NCBI RefSeq assembly: GCF_022808915.1
Contig: NZ_JAKZFS010000001.1
Span: 1,256,644 to 1,320,643 of the forward strand
Source of the DNA: Fundidesulfovibrio terrae
Lineage (GTDB): Bacteria; Desulfobacterota; Desulfovibrionia; Desulfovibrionales; Desulfovibrionaceae
Direction: 5' to 3'
DNA: 64,000 nucleotides
The notes beneath the pieces are model-generated. The model searched no databases. It had not been told where the DNA came from and saw nothing but the letters and a program-made list of their open reading frames with translations. Shown here piece by piece: positions 42,250 through 51,800 of the stretch (the first letter of the stretch is position 1; every line of letters starts with the position of its first letter). A program made the translations under genes and the position numbers.

Positions 42250-42848
42250 AGACCGTGTTTTCAAGATTGTTTAGAGTTGTTGATTATTTGCGTGTGACTC
42301 ACGAATCCAAATATAAATATGATTTTGTCGCTCCGCTAGTGTTGGCAATCGTTATGGTGGCATTATATGTAATATTACCTGCAAAGCCAAAATTGGTAGG
42401 TGCGGACGGGTTGATTGTAAAGATTAATGGTCTCCTTCAAATCTTGCCAGGATTTTATATCGCAGCATTGGCTGCAATTTCTACGTTCAACAAGAGTAAC
42501 ATGGATGAGCCGATGACGGGTACGCCGCCGAGGCTTGTGACGCATTATAGAAACAAGCCTGAGCAATTGTCGAGAAGGCGGTTTTTGTGCTTGATGTTTG
42601 GGTATCTTTCGGCGTTGTCAATTATCATTTGTGGGTTGAGTTCTGTCGTTGATGTAGGCGTTAATAATTTAAAAATTTTCATTCTGGATGAGAATGTTTT
42701 TGCATATGTTAAGTTAGTATTTATGTTTATATTTTCATTTATGATTTCAAATTTGTTTGTTACTACATTTCTTGGGCTGTATTATTTGTCTGATAGAATT
42801 CATAGGGAAAAGCGAGAAAAAACGAATTATAATAACAATGCTGAATAG
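42246..42848 (+). CDS. Four-helix membrane protein of the AT-rich module (RexB-like layout)
   Basis: A 200-residue AT-rich gene overlapping the preceding gene by four bases (ATGA) with GGAAGGTGAG upstream. Four membrane helices are visible, near residues 27-48, 60-80, 111-133 and 153-180, with short loops and basic ends. A small four-helix membrane protein translated from a soluble partner is the organisation of lambda RexAB, in which RexB depolarises the membrane on phage attack. No sequence-level relation to RexB is claimed. If the upstream gene is dead, this gene may be an orphan. Confidence 0.7.
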   Translation: MKTVFSRLFRVVDYLRVTHESKYKYDFVAPLVLAIVMVALYVILPAKPKLVGADGLIVKINGLLQILPGFYIAALAAISTFNKSNMDEPMTGTPPRLVTHYRNKPEQLSRRRFLCLMFGYLSALSIIICGLSSVVDVGVNNLKIFILDENVFAYVKLVFMFIFSFMISNLFVTTFLGLYYLSDRIHREKREKTNYNNNAE

Positions 42849-42865
42849 TTTGGATTGTGCATTTG

Positions 42866-44014
42866 TTATGTGTGTATGATTGGACAAGGTTTGCTTACGC
42901 CTTGAATGGCGGCCAGCGCGTCGCACCGGAGCTGCCTGAGCATCTCCCCTGACGCCTCGCCCAGGTCCTTCTTGTCGTCCGGCAGCCTGACCTTGAGGAT
43001 CACGCGTAGGTCGCGCCGGGCCTGGCGCAGGGTGTCCTCGTCCGCCTGGCGCTTGTCGGCTGCGGCCAGCCGGAACATGCGCGCGGTGAGCTTCTTGGCC
43101 TCCAGGCGCACGAGCAGGTCCACCTTGGTGCCAGGGCGCAGTTCGGCGTAGCGGCCAGCGAGCATGTGCTCGGCCGAGGCGGCCATGCCCGCCTCCATGA
43201 AGACCCGCGGTTGGCGAAGGCGAAGGGCCAACTCCCGGGCAGGCGCGACGCCGGTCCTGTCGTGCCCGTGGTGGGCGGGCCACTCCTCGCGGGGAGTAGT
43301 CGCCTTGCCCAGGTCGTGGGCCAGGGCCATCCAGGCGAGCAGGGCGTCTCCTGCCAGCCGGTCCATCACCTCGCAGGCGTGGTCGAACACGTCCTTGTCG
43401 TGGTAGGCGGGAGGCCCGGCAGGCACCCCCACGCAGGCCGCCAGCTCCTCGAACCAGGGCAGGAGGCAGTCCGCCTTCGCCAAAAGAGTGAAAAAGCGAG
43501 ACGGCACCGGCGCGCAAAGGGCCTTGGACACCTCACGCCCCACGCGTTCGGCCGCGTGGCCGGCCAGAAGCCCCTGTTGGGCTGCGCTGCGCATCTGGTC
43601 CAGAAGCTCTGGGCTAGGAGAAAAGTCCGGGAACTGGGCCGCGAAGCGCGCCGCCCGGAAGACCCGCACCGGGTCGTCGGTGAGCGAGGTGGGCGAACAG
43701 GGGCGCAGGATTTTCGCTTGGAGGTCGTGCAGGGCCTGGGGGTGGGCGCGCAGGAGCCCCTTCTCGTCCAGGGCCATGGCGTTCACGGTCAGGTCGCGCA
43801 GTTCCAGGTCGCGTTCGAGCGAGCCGCCGCGCGGCCAAGCATATTCGCTCCCGTCCAGGATAACCACCGGAAATGACTTGCCGACAAGGCGGGCCGTGGG
43901 ATACCGCCCAAGAAACGAAGCGTGGTCGGCGTGGTCGACGAGGTAATCGCGGTCGGTGACGGTCCTTCCGAGCAGGAGGTCGCGCACCGCGCCGCCAACC
44001 AGGTATATTTCCAT
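42866..44014 (-). CDS. cca: CCA-adding enzyme / tRNA nucleotidyltransferase with HD domain
   Basis: A 382-residue protein with the class II nucleotidyltransferase start YLVGGAVRDLLLG, the DRD metal site, and RDLTVNAMALD and DDPVRVFRAARFAAQF motifs, followed by an HD phosphohydrolase-type domain (AHDLGKAT). It adds or repairs the 3-prime CCA of tRNAs, as E. coli Cca. The ATG at 44014 gives the family start; no good ribosome site is seen. It is divergent from birA with 15 bases between. The last few codons lie in the AT-rich island, so its C-terminus was probably altered by the insertion. Confidence 0.9.
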   Translation of the reverse strand: MEIYLVGGAVRDLLLGRTVTDRDYLVDHADHASFLGRYPTARLVGKSFPVVILDGSEYAWPRGGSLERDLELRDLTVNAMALDEKGLLRAHPQALHDLQAKILRPCSPTSLTDDPVRVFRAARFAAQFPDFSPSPELLDQMRSAAQQGLLAGHAAERVGREVSKALCAPVPSRFFTLLAKADCLLPWFEELAACVGVPAGPPAYHDKDVFDHACEVMDRLAGDALLAWMALAHDLGKATTPREEWPAHHGHDRTGVAPARELALRLRQPRVFMEAGMAASAEHMLAGRYAELRPGTKVDLLVRLEAKKLTARMFRLAAADKRQADEDTLRQARRDLRVILKVRLPDDKKDLGEASGEMLRQLRCDALAAIQGVSKPCPIIHT

Positions 44015-44029
44015 GGAGGGTTCCGATCC

Positions 44030-45001
44030 GTGACGGAGCTTCAGGGTCCCCGTATTCCGGGACCGGGCGTGCTCCTGTGGGCGCAGGGGCGTGAGGAGCT
44101 GGCCGATCCGTTGTTTCCCGAAAAACTGGCGGATTGCCACCCGGGGTGGGCAGAGGATGCGCGTGCTTTCGCGCCTTGGCAAGAGGTTTTGGTTCCGTGG
44201 TGTTCGGCCTGCGCCCAGGAGTCCTGGTGGCTTTCGAGCGAGAAGGTCAGGGGCAGGATAGTCGTGTGCGGGCCATGCTCGTCCTGCCTGGACGTGGCCC
44301 GGCCCATGGCCGAGAACAAGCTTTTGGATCCGTGGGATTCCGTGCTGGCGGTATCACAGTGGTCGGGGCGCGGGCAGCTCCGGCGCGGCTGGGATTCCCC
44401 GCCCGGCAACCTGTACGCGGCCCTGGTGCTGCCGCAGCCTCCCCGCGAATACGACAGCCTGCTGCCCTTGATCCTGGGGTACTGCATGGCCGGATTCCTG
44501 CTCGGCAGGAAGGTTCCCGCGCGCATCAAGTGGCCCAACGACATCCTGGCCGGCGGGGTGAAGGTGGGCGGCATGCTGGTGGAGGAGCGCAGGGGCACTG
44601 TGCTTGCCGGCATCGGGCTCAACCTGGTGAGCTCGCCGCCGCTGGCCATGCTGCGCGAGGACCACGCCGTGCCTGCCGGATACCTCAAGGCCTGCGGATT
44701 GAACGCCACCCCCCTGGGGTTGTGGCGCGATCTTGTGGATTTTGTGAAAATCTGTTACGAAACGACTCTTACCCAAGGCACACCCCACAACGTAACGTCC
44801 TTGATCGAGCCCCATCTTGAATGGCTGGGCCAAGACGTGCTGGTCCGCGAGGGCGGTGAGACCCCCTGGCGGGCCCGGATCATAGGGCTCGCCCCGGACG
44901 GGGCGCTTAGGGTTAAGCCCGCTGGCGTGGCGGGCGAACGGCTTCTCACCTCCGGCAGCATCTGGCGGGCTCCCGAGGGCCCGCTCAAGAATCCAGGTTA
45001 G
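44030..45001 (+). CDS. birA: Biotin--protein ligase with Cys-rich N-terminal extension
   Basis: A 323-residue ligase that joins biotin to the Lys of carboxylases. The GTG at 44030 is preferred (GGAGG at 44015-44019). The catalytic part begins near residue 100: SQWSGRGQLRRGW, IKWPNDI, KVGGMLVE and GIGLNL. Instead of the DNA-binding domain of BirA there is an N-terminal region with C58, C61, C80, C83 and C86 arranged CxxC and CxxCxxC, possibly metal binding. It is followed by pyruvate carboxylase after 10 bases, its obvious substrate. Confidence 0.92.
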   Translation: MTELQGPRIPGPGVLLWAQGREELADPLFPEKLADCHPGWAEDARAFAPWQEVLVPWCSACAQESWWLSSEKVRGRIVVCGPCSSCLDVARPMAENKLLDPWDSVLAVSQWSGRGQLRRGWDSPPGNLYAALVLPQPPREYDSLLPLILGYCMAGFLLGRKVPARIKWPNDILAGGVKVGGMLVEERRGTVLAGIGLNLVSSPPLAMLREDHAVPAGYLKACGLNATPLGLWRDLVDFVKICYETTLTQGTPHNVTSLIEPHLEWLGQDVLVREGGETPWRARIIGLAPDGALRVKPAGVAGERLLTSGSIWRAPEGPLKNPG

Positions 45002-45011
45002 GTACATCCCC

Positions 45012-48000
45012 ATGGGCGTTAAGAGCTTTCAGGACGTTCTCAAGGAAATCCAGGGCAAGAAGATACTTGTCGCCAACCGCGGTATAACCGCCAGGCGCGT
45101 GCTGCGCTCCATCCGCGAGCGCTTCCAGGCCGTGCCGGTTCTCACCGCCACCAAAGTGGACATGACCTCCCCGTCGGTGGCCGGCGCCCACGAGCTGATC
45201 CTGCTCGGCGAGGATCCCAGGGCCTACCTCGACCTGGACCTCATCATCCGCGAGGCCAAGGCCAAGCGCATCGCGGCCATCCACCCGGGCTGGGGCTTCG
45301 CCTCCGAGGACCACACCTTCCCGGCCAAGTGCGCCGAGGCGGGCATCGTTTTCGTCGGCCCCACCTCCGAGGCCATGAACCTGCTGGGCAACAAGGTGGC
45401 CGTGCGCAACGTGGCCAAGGAGCTCGGCATCCCCGTGGTGCCCGGTTCCGAGTCGGCCGTGAGCGTGCCCGAGGCGCGCGAGATCGCAAGCCAGATCACC
45501 TTCCCCATCATGCTCAAGGCCGAGGGCGGCGGCGGCGGACGCGGCATCTACGTGGTGCATGAGCCCAAGCAGCTGGAGGAGGCCTTCTCCAAGGCGTCCG
45601 CCCTGGCCCAGGCCAGCTTCGGCAACCCGCGCCTCTACGTGGAGAAGTACCTGCGCAGCGTGCGCCACATCGAGATTCAGGTCATCGCCGACAAGCACGG
45701 CAACGTCCTGGCCCTGGACGAGCGCGACTGCACCGTGCAGCGCAACCACCAGAAGCTCGTGGAGATCACCCCTTCCCCCTGGAAGGGCATGACCCCCGAA
45801 CTGCGCGAGCAGTTGAAGGATTGGTCGGAGAAGCTCATCAAGCACGTGGGCTACTACTCGCTGGCCACCGTGGAATTCCTGGTGGAGCCCGACGGCACCC
45901 CGTATCTCATCGAGGTGAACACGCGCCTTCAGGTGGAGCACGGCATCACCGAATGCCGCTACGGCATCGACCTGGTCGAGGAGCAGATCGCCGTGGCCTT
46001 CGGGGCCAAGCTGCGCTACACCAAGAACAACACCAAGCCCACCAACTGGGCCCTGCAGGTGCGCATCAACTGCGAGGATCCCCGCCAGGGATTCACGCCC
46101 AACGCCGGGCTCATCACCCGCTACATCTCCCCCGGCGGCCCGGGCGTCCGTCTCGACTCCTGCATCTCCGCCGGCTACGAATTCCCCTCGCAGTACGACT
46201 CGGCCGGCGCGCTGCTCATGACTTACGCCCGCACCTGGGAAAAGGTGGTGGGCATCATGGACCGGGCCCTGCGCGAGTACATCGTGGGCGGGGTCAAGAC
46301 CACCATCCCCTTCCACCTGCAGGTGATGAACAACGCCCGCTTCCGCTCGGGCGACTACGACACCAACTTCATCGCCACCGCGCCCGAACTGCTCGAATAC
46401 CGCGACGTGGAGCCCGAGGCTTTCCGCCTGGCGCGCCTCACCTCGGAAATCTCCGCCAAGGGCTACAACACCCACGTGCAGCTGGGCGAGTACCGGGGAC
46501 GCCAGGACAAGCGTCTGGGCCGCTTCATCCCGGCCATGCCTTTGCTTGACCACAAGTCCTGGAATGCCCCGTATCCGCGGGGCGACCGCCAGGCGCTCCT
46601 GGACCAGATCCGCGACTCGGGCATCGTGCACTTCGTGGACACCACCACCCGCGACATCACCCAGTCCAACTCGGGCAACCGCTTCCGTCTGGCCGAGGAT
46701 GCCCTCATAGGCCCCTACCTGGACAACTGTGGCTTCCTGTCGCTTGAGAACGGCGGGGGCGCGCACTTCCACGTGGCCATGATGGCCAACATGACCTACC
46801 CCTTCACCGAAGGGGAGCAGTGGAACTGCTTCGCCCCCAAGACCTGCAAGCAGATCCTCATCCGTTCCACCAACGTGCTCGGCTACAAGCCCCAGCCCAA
46901 GAACGTCATGCGCCTGACCGGCGAGATGATCTGCGAGCACTACGACATCATCCGCTGCTTCGACTTCCTGAACCATATCGAGAACATGCTGCCCTTCGCC
47001 GAAGTGGCGCTCAACTCCAAGGGCAACATCTTCCAGCCCGCCATCTCGCTCTCCTGGGCCAAGGGCTTCGACGTGCACCACTACATGGGCGTGCTCGAGG
47101 ACATCCTGGAGTGCTGCGGCAAGGTGGCCGGGCTCTCCAAGCGCAAGGTCACCAAGATCATCACCCTGGGCCTCAAGGACATGGCCGGCGTGTGCCCGCC
47201 GCGCTTCATCTCCTCGCTGGTAACGGCCATCCGCGAGAAATACCCGGACTTGGTGGTGGACTACCACCGCCACTACACCGACGGCCTGTTCGTCCCCGCC
47301 GTGGGCGCGGCGGCCAAGGCCGGAGCGCACATCGTGGACACGGCCATCGGGGCCTCCGTGCGCTGGTACGGCCAGGGCGAGGTGCTCTCCACGGCCGCCT
47401 ACCTCGAAGACGAGCTGGGCCTCAAGACCAGCCTCAACAAGGACATGATCCGCACCTGCGGCTTTGTGCTCAAGCAGATCATGCCCTACTACGACAAGTA
47501 CACCGCCCCCTACTTCCAGGGCATCGACTACGACGTGGTGGAGCACGGCATGCCTGGCGGCGCCACCAGCTCCAGCCAGGAGGGCGCGCTCAAGCAGGGC
47601 TACATCCACCTGCTCCCGTACATGCTCAAGTTCCTGGCGGGCACGCGGCGCATCGTGCGCTACCATGACGTGACCCCCGGCTCGCAGATCACCTGGAACA
47701 CGGCCTTCCTGGCCGTCACCGGGGCCTACAAGCGTGGCGGCGAGCGCGCCGTGCGCGACATGCTGGAAGTGCTCGACGCCACCAGCCAGCATCCCGACGA
47801 GTGCATCACCCAGGCCTGCAAGGCCGACCGGCTCATGCTCTACGCCGACGCCAACGACGCCTTCCGCCAGCTGCTGCTGGGCAAGTACGGAAAGCTTCCC
47901 CTGGGCTGGCCGGCCGACTGGGTTTACGAGTCCGCCTTCGGCTCCGACTGGAAGACCGCCATCGAGCAGCGCACCATGGAATCCCCGCTCGTTTCGCTCA

Positions 48001-48713
48001 AGGACGTGGACCTGACCGGCGAGTTCGAAGCCCTGGAGAAACGCCTGCAGCGCCAGCCTTCCGGCGAAGAGTTCGTGATGTACCTGAACCATCCCGGCGA
48101 CGCGCTCAAGACCATCGAGTTCCGCACCAAATACGGCGACCCCAACCGCCTGCCCCTGGATGTGTGGTTCGAGGGCCTGGAGCCCGGCCAGGAGATGTTC
48201 TTCGAGGACTCCCGCGGCAAGCCCCACACATTCACCTTGCTGGACATCTCCGCCCCGGACCACCAGGGCATGAGCGTGGTCCGCTACGTGTTGGACTCGG
48301 AGATCCTGTCCCACCAGGTCAAGGTGGCCGAGGCCCTGGGCGGCCGCGAGGCCCAGGCCGTGGAGATGGCCGACCCGTCCAATCCGTACCATATCGCGGC
48401 CCCGTGCAACGGCGACCTGTGGGTCATGCACGTGAGCCCCGGCGACTTCCTCAAGCCCGGCCAGGAGGTGTTCAACATCTCCGTGATGAAGCAGGAGAAG
48501 TCCGTCTTCTCCCAGGTCGAGGGAGTGGTGAAGCGGGTGATCAAGAACGCCGACTACTTCGAGGACAAGAAGATGGTTCCGGTGAAGGAAGGCGAACTGC
48601 TCGTGGAGCTCATGCCCGTGAGCAAGGTCTGTCCCGGCTGCAAGGCCCCCCTGGCCGCCGAGGACTTCCAGTACTGCCCCTGGTGCGGGCACGGTATGGA
48701 ATACGCGGATTAA
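45012..48713 (+). CDS. pyc: Pyruvate carboxylase (single chain) with C-terminal zinc ribbon
   Basis: A 1233-residue enzyme that makes oxaloacetate from pyruvate, bicarbonate and ATP. Residues 15-470 are biotin carboxylase (AEGGGGGRG, EVNTRLQVEHG). The carboxyltransferase has DTTTRDITQ and an HxH metal pair (YHRHYTDG). The biotin domain ends at Lys1160 in SVMKQEKS, not AMKM. After it there is an extra region with C1207-x2-C1210 and C1222-x2-C1225, a zinc-ribbon pattern not normally found in this enzyme. It follows birA and precedes PEP synthase, a gluconeogenic module. Confidence 0.94.
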   Translation: MGVKSFQDVLKEIQGKKILVANRGITARRVLRSIRERFQAVPVLTATKVDMTSPSVAGAHELILLGEDPRAYLDLDLIIREAKAKRIAAIHPGWGFASEDHTFPAKCAEAGIVFVGPTSEAMNLLGNKVAVRNVAKELGIPVVPGSESAVSVPEAREIASQITFPIMLKAEGGGGGRGIYVVHEPKQLEEAFSKASALAQASFGNPRLYVEKYLRSVRHIEIQVIADKHGNVLALDERDCTVQRNHQKLVEITPSPWKGMTPELREQLKDWSEKLIKHVGYYSLATVEFLVEPDGTPYLIEVNTRLQVEHGITECRYGIDLVEEQIAVAFGAKLRYTKNNTKPTNWALQVRINCEDPRQGFTPNAGLITRYISPGGPGVRLDSCISAGYEFPSQYDSAGALLMTYARTWEKVVGIMDRALREYIVGGVKTTIPFHLQVMNNARFRSGDYDTNFIATAPELLEYRDVEPEAFRLARLTSEISAKGYNTHVQLGEYRGRQDKRLGRFIPAMPLLDHKSWNAPYPRGDRQALLDQIRDSGIVHFVDTTTRDITQSNSGNRFRLAEDALIGPYLDNCGFLSLENGGGAHFHVAMMANMTYPFTEGEQWNCFAPKTCKQILIRSTNVLGYKPQPKNVMRLTGEMICEHYDIIRCFDFLNHIENMLPFAEVALNSKGNIFQPAISLSWAKGFDVHHYMGVLEDILECCGKVAGLSKRKVTKIITLGLKDMAGVCPPRFISSLVTAIREKYPDLVVDYHRHYTDGLFVPAVGAAAKAGAHIVDTAIGASVRWYGQGEVLSTAAYLEDELGLKTSLNKDMIRTCGFVLKQIMPYYDKYTAPYFQGIDYDVVEHGMPGGATSSSQEGALKQGYIHLLPYMLKFLAGTRRIVRYHDVTPGSQITWNTAFLAVTGAYKRGGERAVRDMLEVLDATSQHPDECITQACKADRLMLYADANDAFRQLLLGKYGKLPLGWPADWVYESAFGSDWKTAIEQRTMESPLVSLKDVDLTGEFEALEKRLQRQPSGEEFVMYLNHPGDALKTIEFRTKYGDPNRLPLDVWFEGLEPGQEMFFEDSRGKPHTFTLLDISAPDHQGMSVVRYVLDSEILSHQVKVAEALGGREAQAVEMADPSNPYHIAAPCNGDLWVMHVSPGDFLKPGQEVFNISVMKQEKSVFSQVEGVVKRVIKNADYFEDKKMVPVKEGELLVELMPVSKVCPGCKAPLAAEDFQYCPWCGHGMEYAD

Positions 48714-48812
48714 ACGGGTTTCACTTGCCCGTCCGTCACTCAATCTGATAGCGCGAAGCCCACGAGGCTGGCGTTCCAGGACGTTGTTTGGATATTCCTA
48801 AGGAGGAATCGA

Positions 48813-51800
48813 ATGGCTAAAGCCGCTGCCAAAGCTGCCGCCCCCAAAGCTCCCGCCAAGGAGAAGAAAGAAATGACCAAGAAGCTCATCCTCACCGGCG
48901 CCGACATCGCGGCCATCGGAGAAGAGGCAGAGCTCCTGGTGGGGGGCAAGAACTACAACACCGCCATCATAAGCCAGGTGTCCGGAATCCGCGCCCCGCA
49001 GTTCCGGGCCGTTTCCTCCGTGGCTTTCCATAAGCTCCTCGACGAGACCAAGGTCAACGCGGCGCTCATCCGCCAGACCGTGGACCACGAATATAACCGC
49101 ATCGACTGGGCGGGCGAAGAGGTCAACAAGGACCCCGAGTTCCTCAAGCACTTCGTGCGCACCCTGGCCCAGGAAGTGAAGGCCACCTCCCCCGAGAAGG
49201 CCACGCTCATCAAGCTGCGCACCTTCGTCAACAACGTGGTGGAAGGCTTCGCCACCTCCCCCGAGGGCATCGACCAGCTGCGCAAGAGAAGCGTTCTCGT
49301 GCAGGTGGCCATCCTCTGCGTGGACATGCCCGCCGACGTGGCCGAGGCCGTGCGTAGCGCCTACCAGGACATCTGCAGGGACGCCGGGCTCGAAGACGTG
49401 CCCGTGGCCGTGCGCTCCTCCGCCGCCGGCGAGGACTCGCGCAAGAAAGCCTTCGCGGGCCTGCAGGACACGTATCTCAACATCGTGGGCGACGACCGCG
49501 TGGTCGAAGCCTACCAGTGGGACTGCTCCTCGGCCTACAACCTGCGCTCCATGACCTACCGCCGCGAGGCCATCCTGGACGCCGTGCAGCTGGCCGAACG
49601 CACCGGTGACAACACCATCGCCGAGAAGGCCAAGCAGGAATGGGCCATCGAGAACACCTCGCTCTCGGTGTGCATCATGCGCATGATCAACCCGGTCATC
49701 TCCGGTACGGCCTTCTCCGCCGACACCTCCACCGGCTGCCGGGGAACCGACCGCAAGGACCTGGTCTCCATCGACTGCTCCTACGGCCTGGGTGAGGCGG
49801 TTGTGGGCGGCATGGTCACCCCGGACAAGCTCTACGTGTTCCAGAGCGAGGACTCCCGCGAAGTGGTCATCCGCTTCATGGGATTTAAAGACAAAAAGAT
49901 CATCTACGACGAGCGCGGCGGCACCAAGATCGTGCCCGTGGACGAGCTCGAAGCCTACCGCTGGGCCCTGTCCCTGGCCCAGGCCGAGGAAGTGGCCCGC
50001 GGCGTGCGCGCCATCTCCGTGGCCTACGGCGGCATGATCATGGACACCGAGTTCTGCATCGACCAGTCCGAGCGGCTCTGGTTCGTGCAGGCCCGCCCCG
50101 AGACCCGCTGGAACGAGGAATTCGAACTGCACCCCGACACCATCTTCATGCGCCGCATGGAGGTGGACAAGGCTGCCCTGGCCCGGGCCGAGGTCATCCT
50201 CGAGGGCAACGGCGCCTCGCGCGGAGCAGGGCAGGGCACCGTGAAGTTCCTGCGCTCGGCCCTGGAGCTCAACAAGATCAACAAGGGCGACATCCTGGCC
50301 GCCGAACGCACCGACCCGGACATGGTGCCGGGCATGCGCGTGGCCTCCGCCATCCTGGCCGACGTGGGCGGCGACACCTCCCACGCCGCCATCACCTCCC
50401 GGGAACTTGGCATCCCGGCGGTCATCGGCATCCAGCGCGCGGAGCTCCTGCGCTCCCTGGACGGCCAGGAAGTCACCGTGGACGGCTCGCGCGGCGTGGC
50501 CTACCGGGGCCTTTTGCCCCTGGTGGCCGTGGGCGGCGAGATGGACCTCTCCAAGCTTCCCGCCACCAAGACCAAGGTCGGCCTCATCCTGGCCGACGTG
50601 GGCCAGGCCCTGTTCCTGTCGCGCCTGCGCATGGTGCAGGACTTCGAAGTGGGCCTCCTGCGCGCCGAATTCATGCTGGGCAACATCGGCGTGCACCCCA
50701 TGGCCCTTGAAGCCTACGACCAGGGCATGCTGAACCAGCTGGTGGACAAGAAGCTGCTGGAATACGACCAGCGCCTGACCAAGGTCATCCGCGAGCAGAT
50801 GGCTGCGGGCTACATCCCCATGGACCTGAAGCTCCGCCAGTACGTGGGCCTGGTCACCGGCCTCGCCAAGGAGCTGGAGCAGCTGACCGAGAGGGAAGGA
50901 GCCAGAGGCACCGACGAGGTGCTGGCCATCCACCGCCGCCTGCGCGAGCTGGACAAGAAGCTCGACGAATACCTGGGCAACGCCACCCGCCGCCTGGAGG
51001 TGCTCAAGACCTCCACTAGCCTGGAAGACCACGTGGCCGTCATCATGGGCTACTGGGAGGAGCTGCAGGACACCTCCACCCACGCCGAGGCCGTGAAGCG
51101 CCGCATGGAAGTCAAGGCCCACGTGGCCGAGCGCGCCCAGGCCGTGGCGAATGAGCCCTTCATCATCGAGACCCTGGAGAAGATCTCCCAGATGCGCGCC
51201 GAGATCGCCCGCCAGGTGGGCATCCAGCGCGACATGGAAGAGGTGCGCACCCTGCCCGGACGCATCGGCAAGCAGCTGCGTTCGCGCGGCTACCGCACCG
51301 GCAAGGAGCTCTACGTCCAGACCCTGGCCCAGAACCTGGCGCTCTTCGCCATGGCCTTCTACGGCCGGCCCATCATCTACCGCACCACCGACTTCAAATC
51401 CAACGAGTACCGCAACCTGGTGGGCGGCATGCTCTTCGAGAACTACGAAGACAACCCCATGCTCGGCTACCGGGGCGTCTCCCGCAACATCCACGACTGG
51501 GAGATCGAATCCTTCAAGCTGGCGCGCGGCATCTTCGGCGGCAAGAACCTCCAGATGATGCTGCCCTTCGTGCGCACCCTGGAAGAAGCCCGCTCCATGA
51601 AGCGCTACCTCTCCAAGGTGCACAAGATGCGTTCCGGAGAGGACGGCCTGAAGATCCACATGATGAGCGAGATTCCCTCCAACGCCATCCTGGCCAAGGA
51701 GTTCATCCAGGAGTTCGACGGCTTCTCCATCGGCTCCAACGACATGACCCAGATGGTGCTGGCCACCGACCGCGACAACCCGAGCCTGCAGCACATCTAC

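Larger units (their letters stand above)
41167..42865. other. AT-rich island carrying a two-gene module
   Basis: A sharply AT-rich block lying between the stop codons of two convergent GC-rich genes. It holds a promoter-like sequence, a gene broken by one stop codon and a coupled membrane-protein gene. No direct repeats, integrase or transposase are seen at its edges. The last codons of the convergent cca gene fall in its right border. Confidence 0.75.

Noticed and set aside
41167-42865. Attachment-site direct repeats flanking the AT-rich island
   Set aside because: The bases next to both edges were compared by eye; no shared repeat longer than chance was found.
44985-48743. 1252-codon open frame antisense to pyruvate carboxylase
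   Set aside because: It is the complement of a strongly coding gene in GC-rich DNA; the translation is Gly/Val/His/Leu-rich with no motif or ribosome site.
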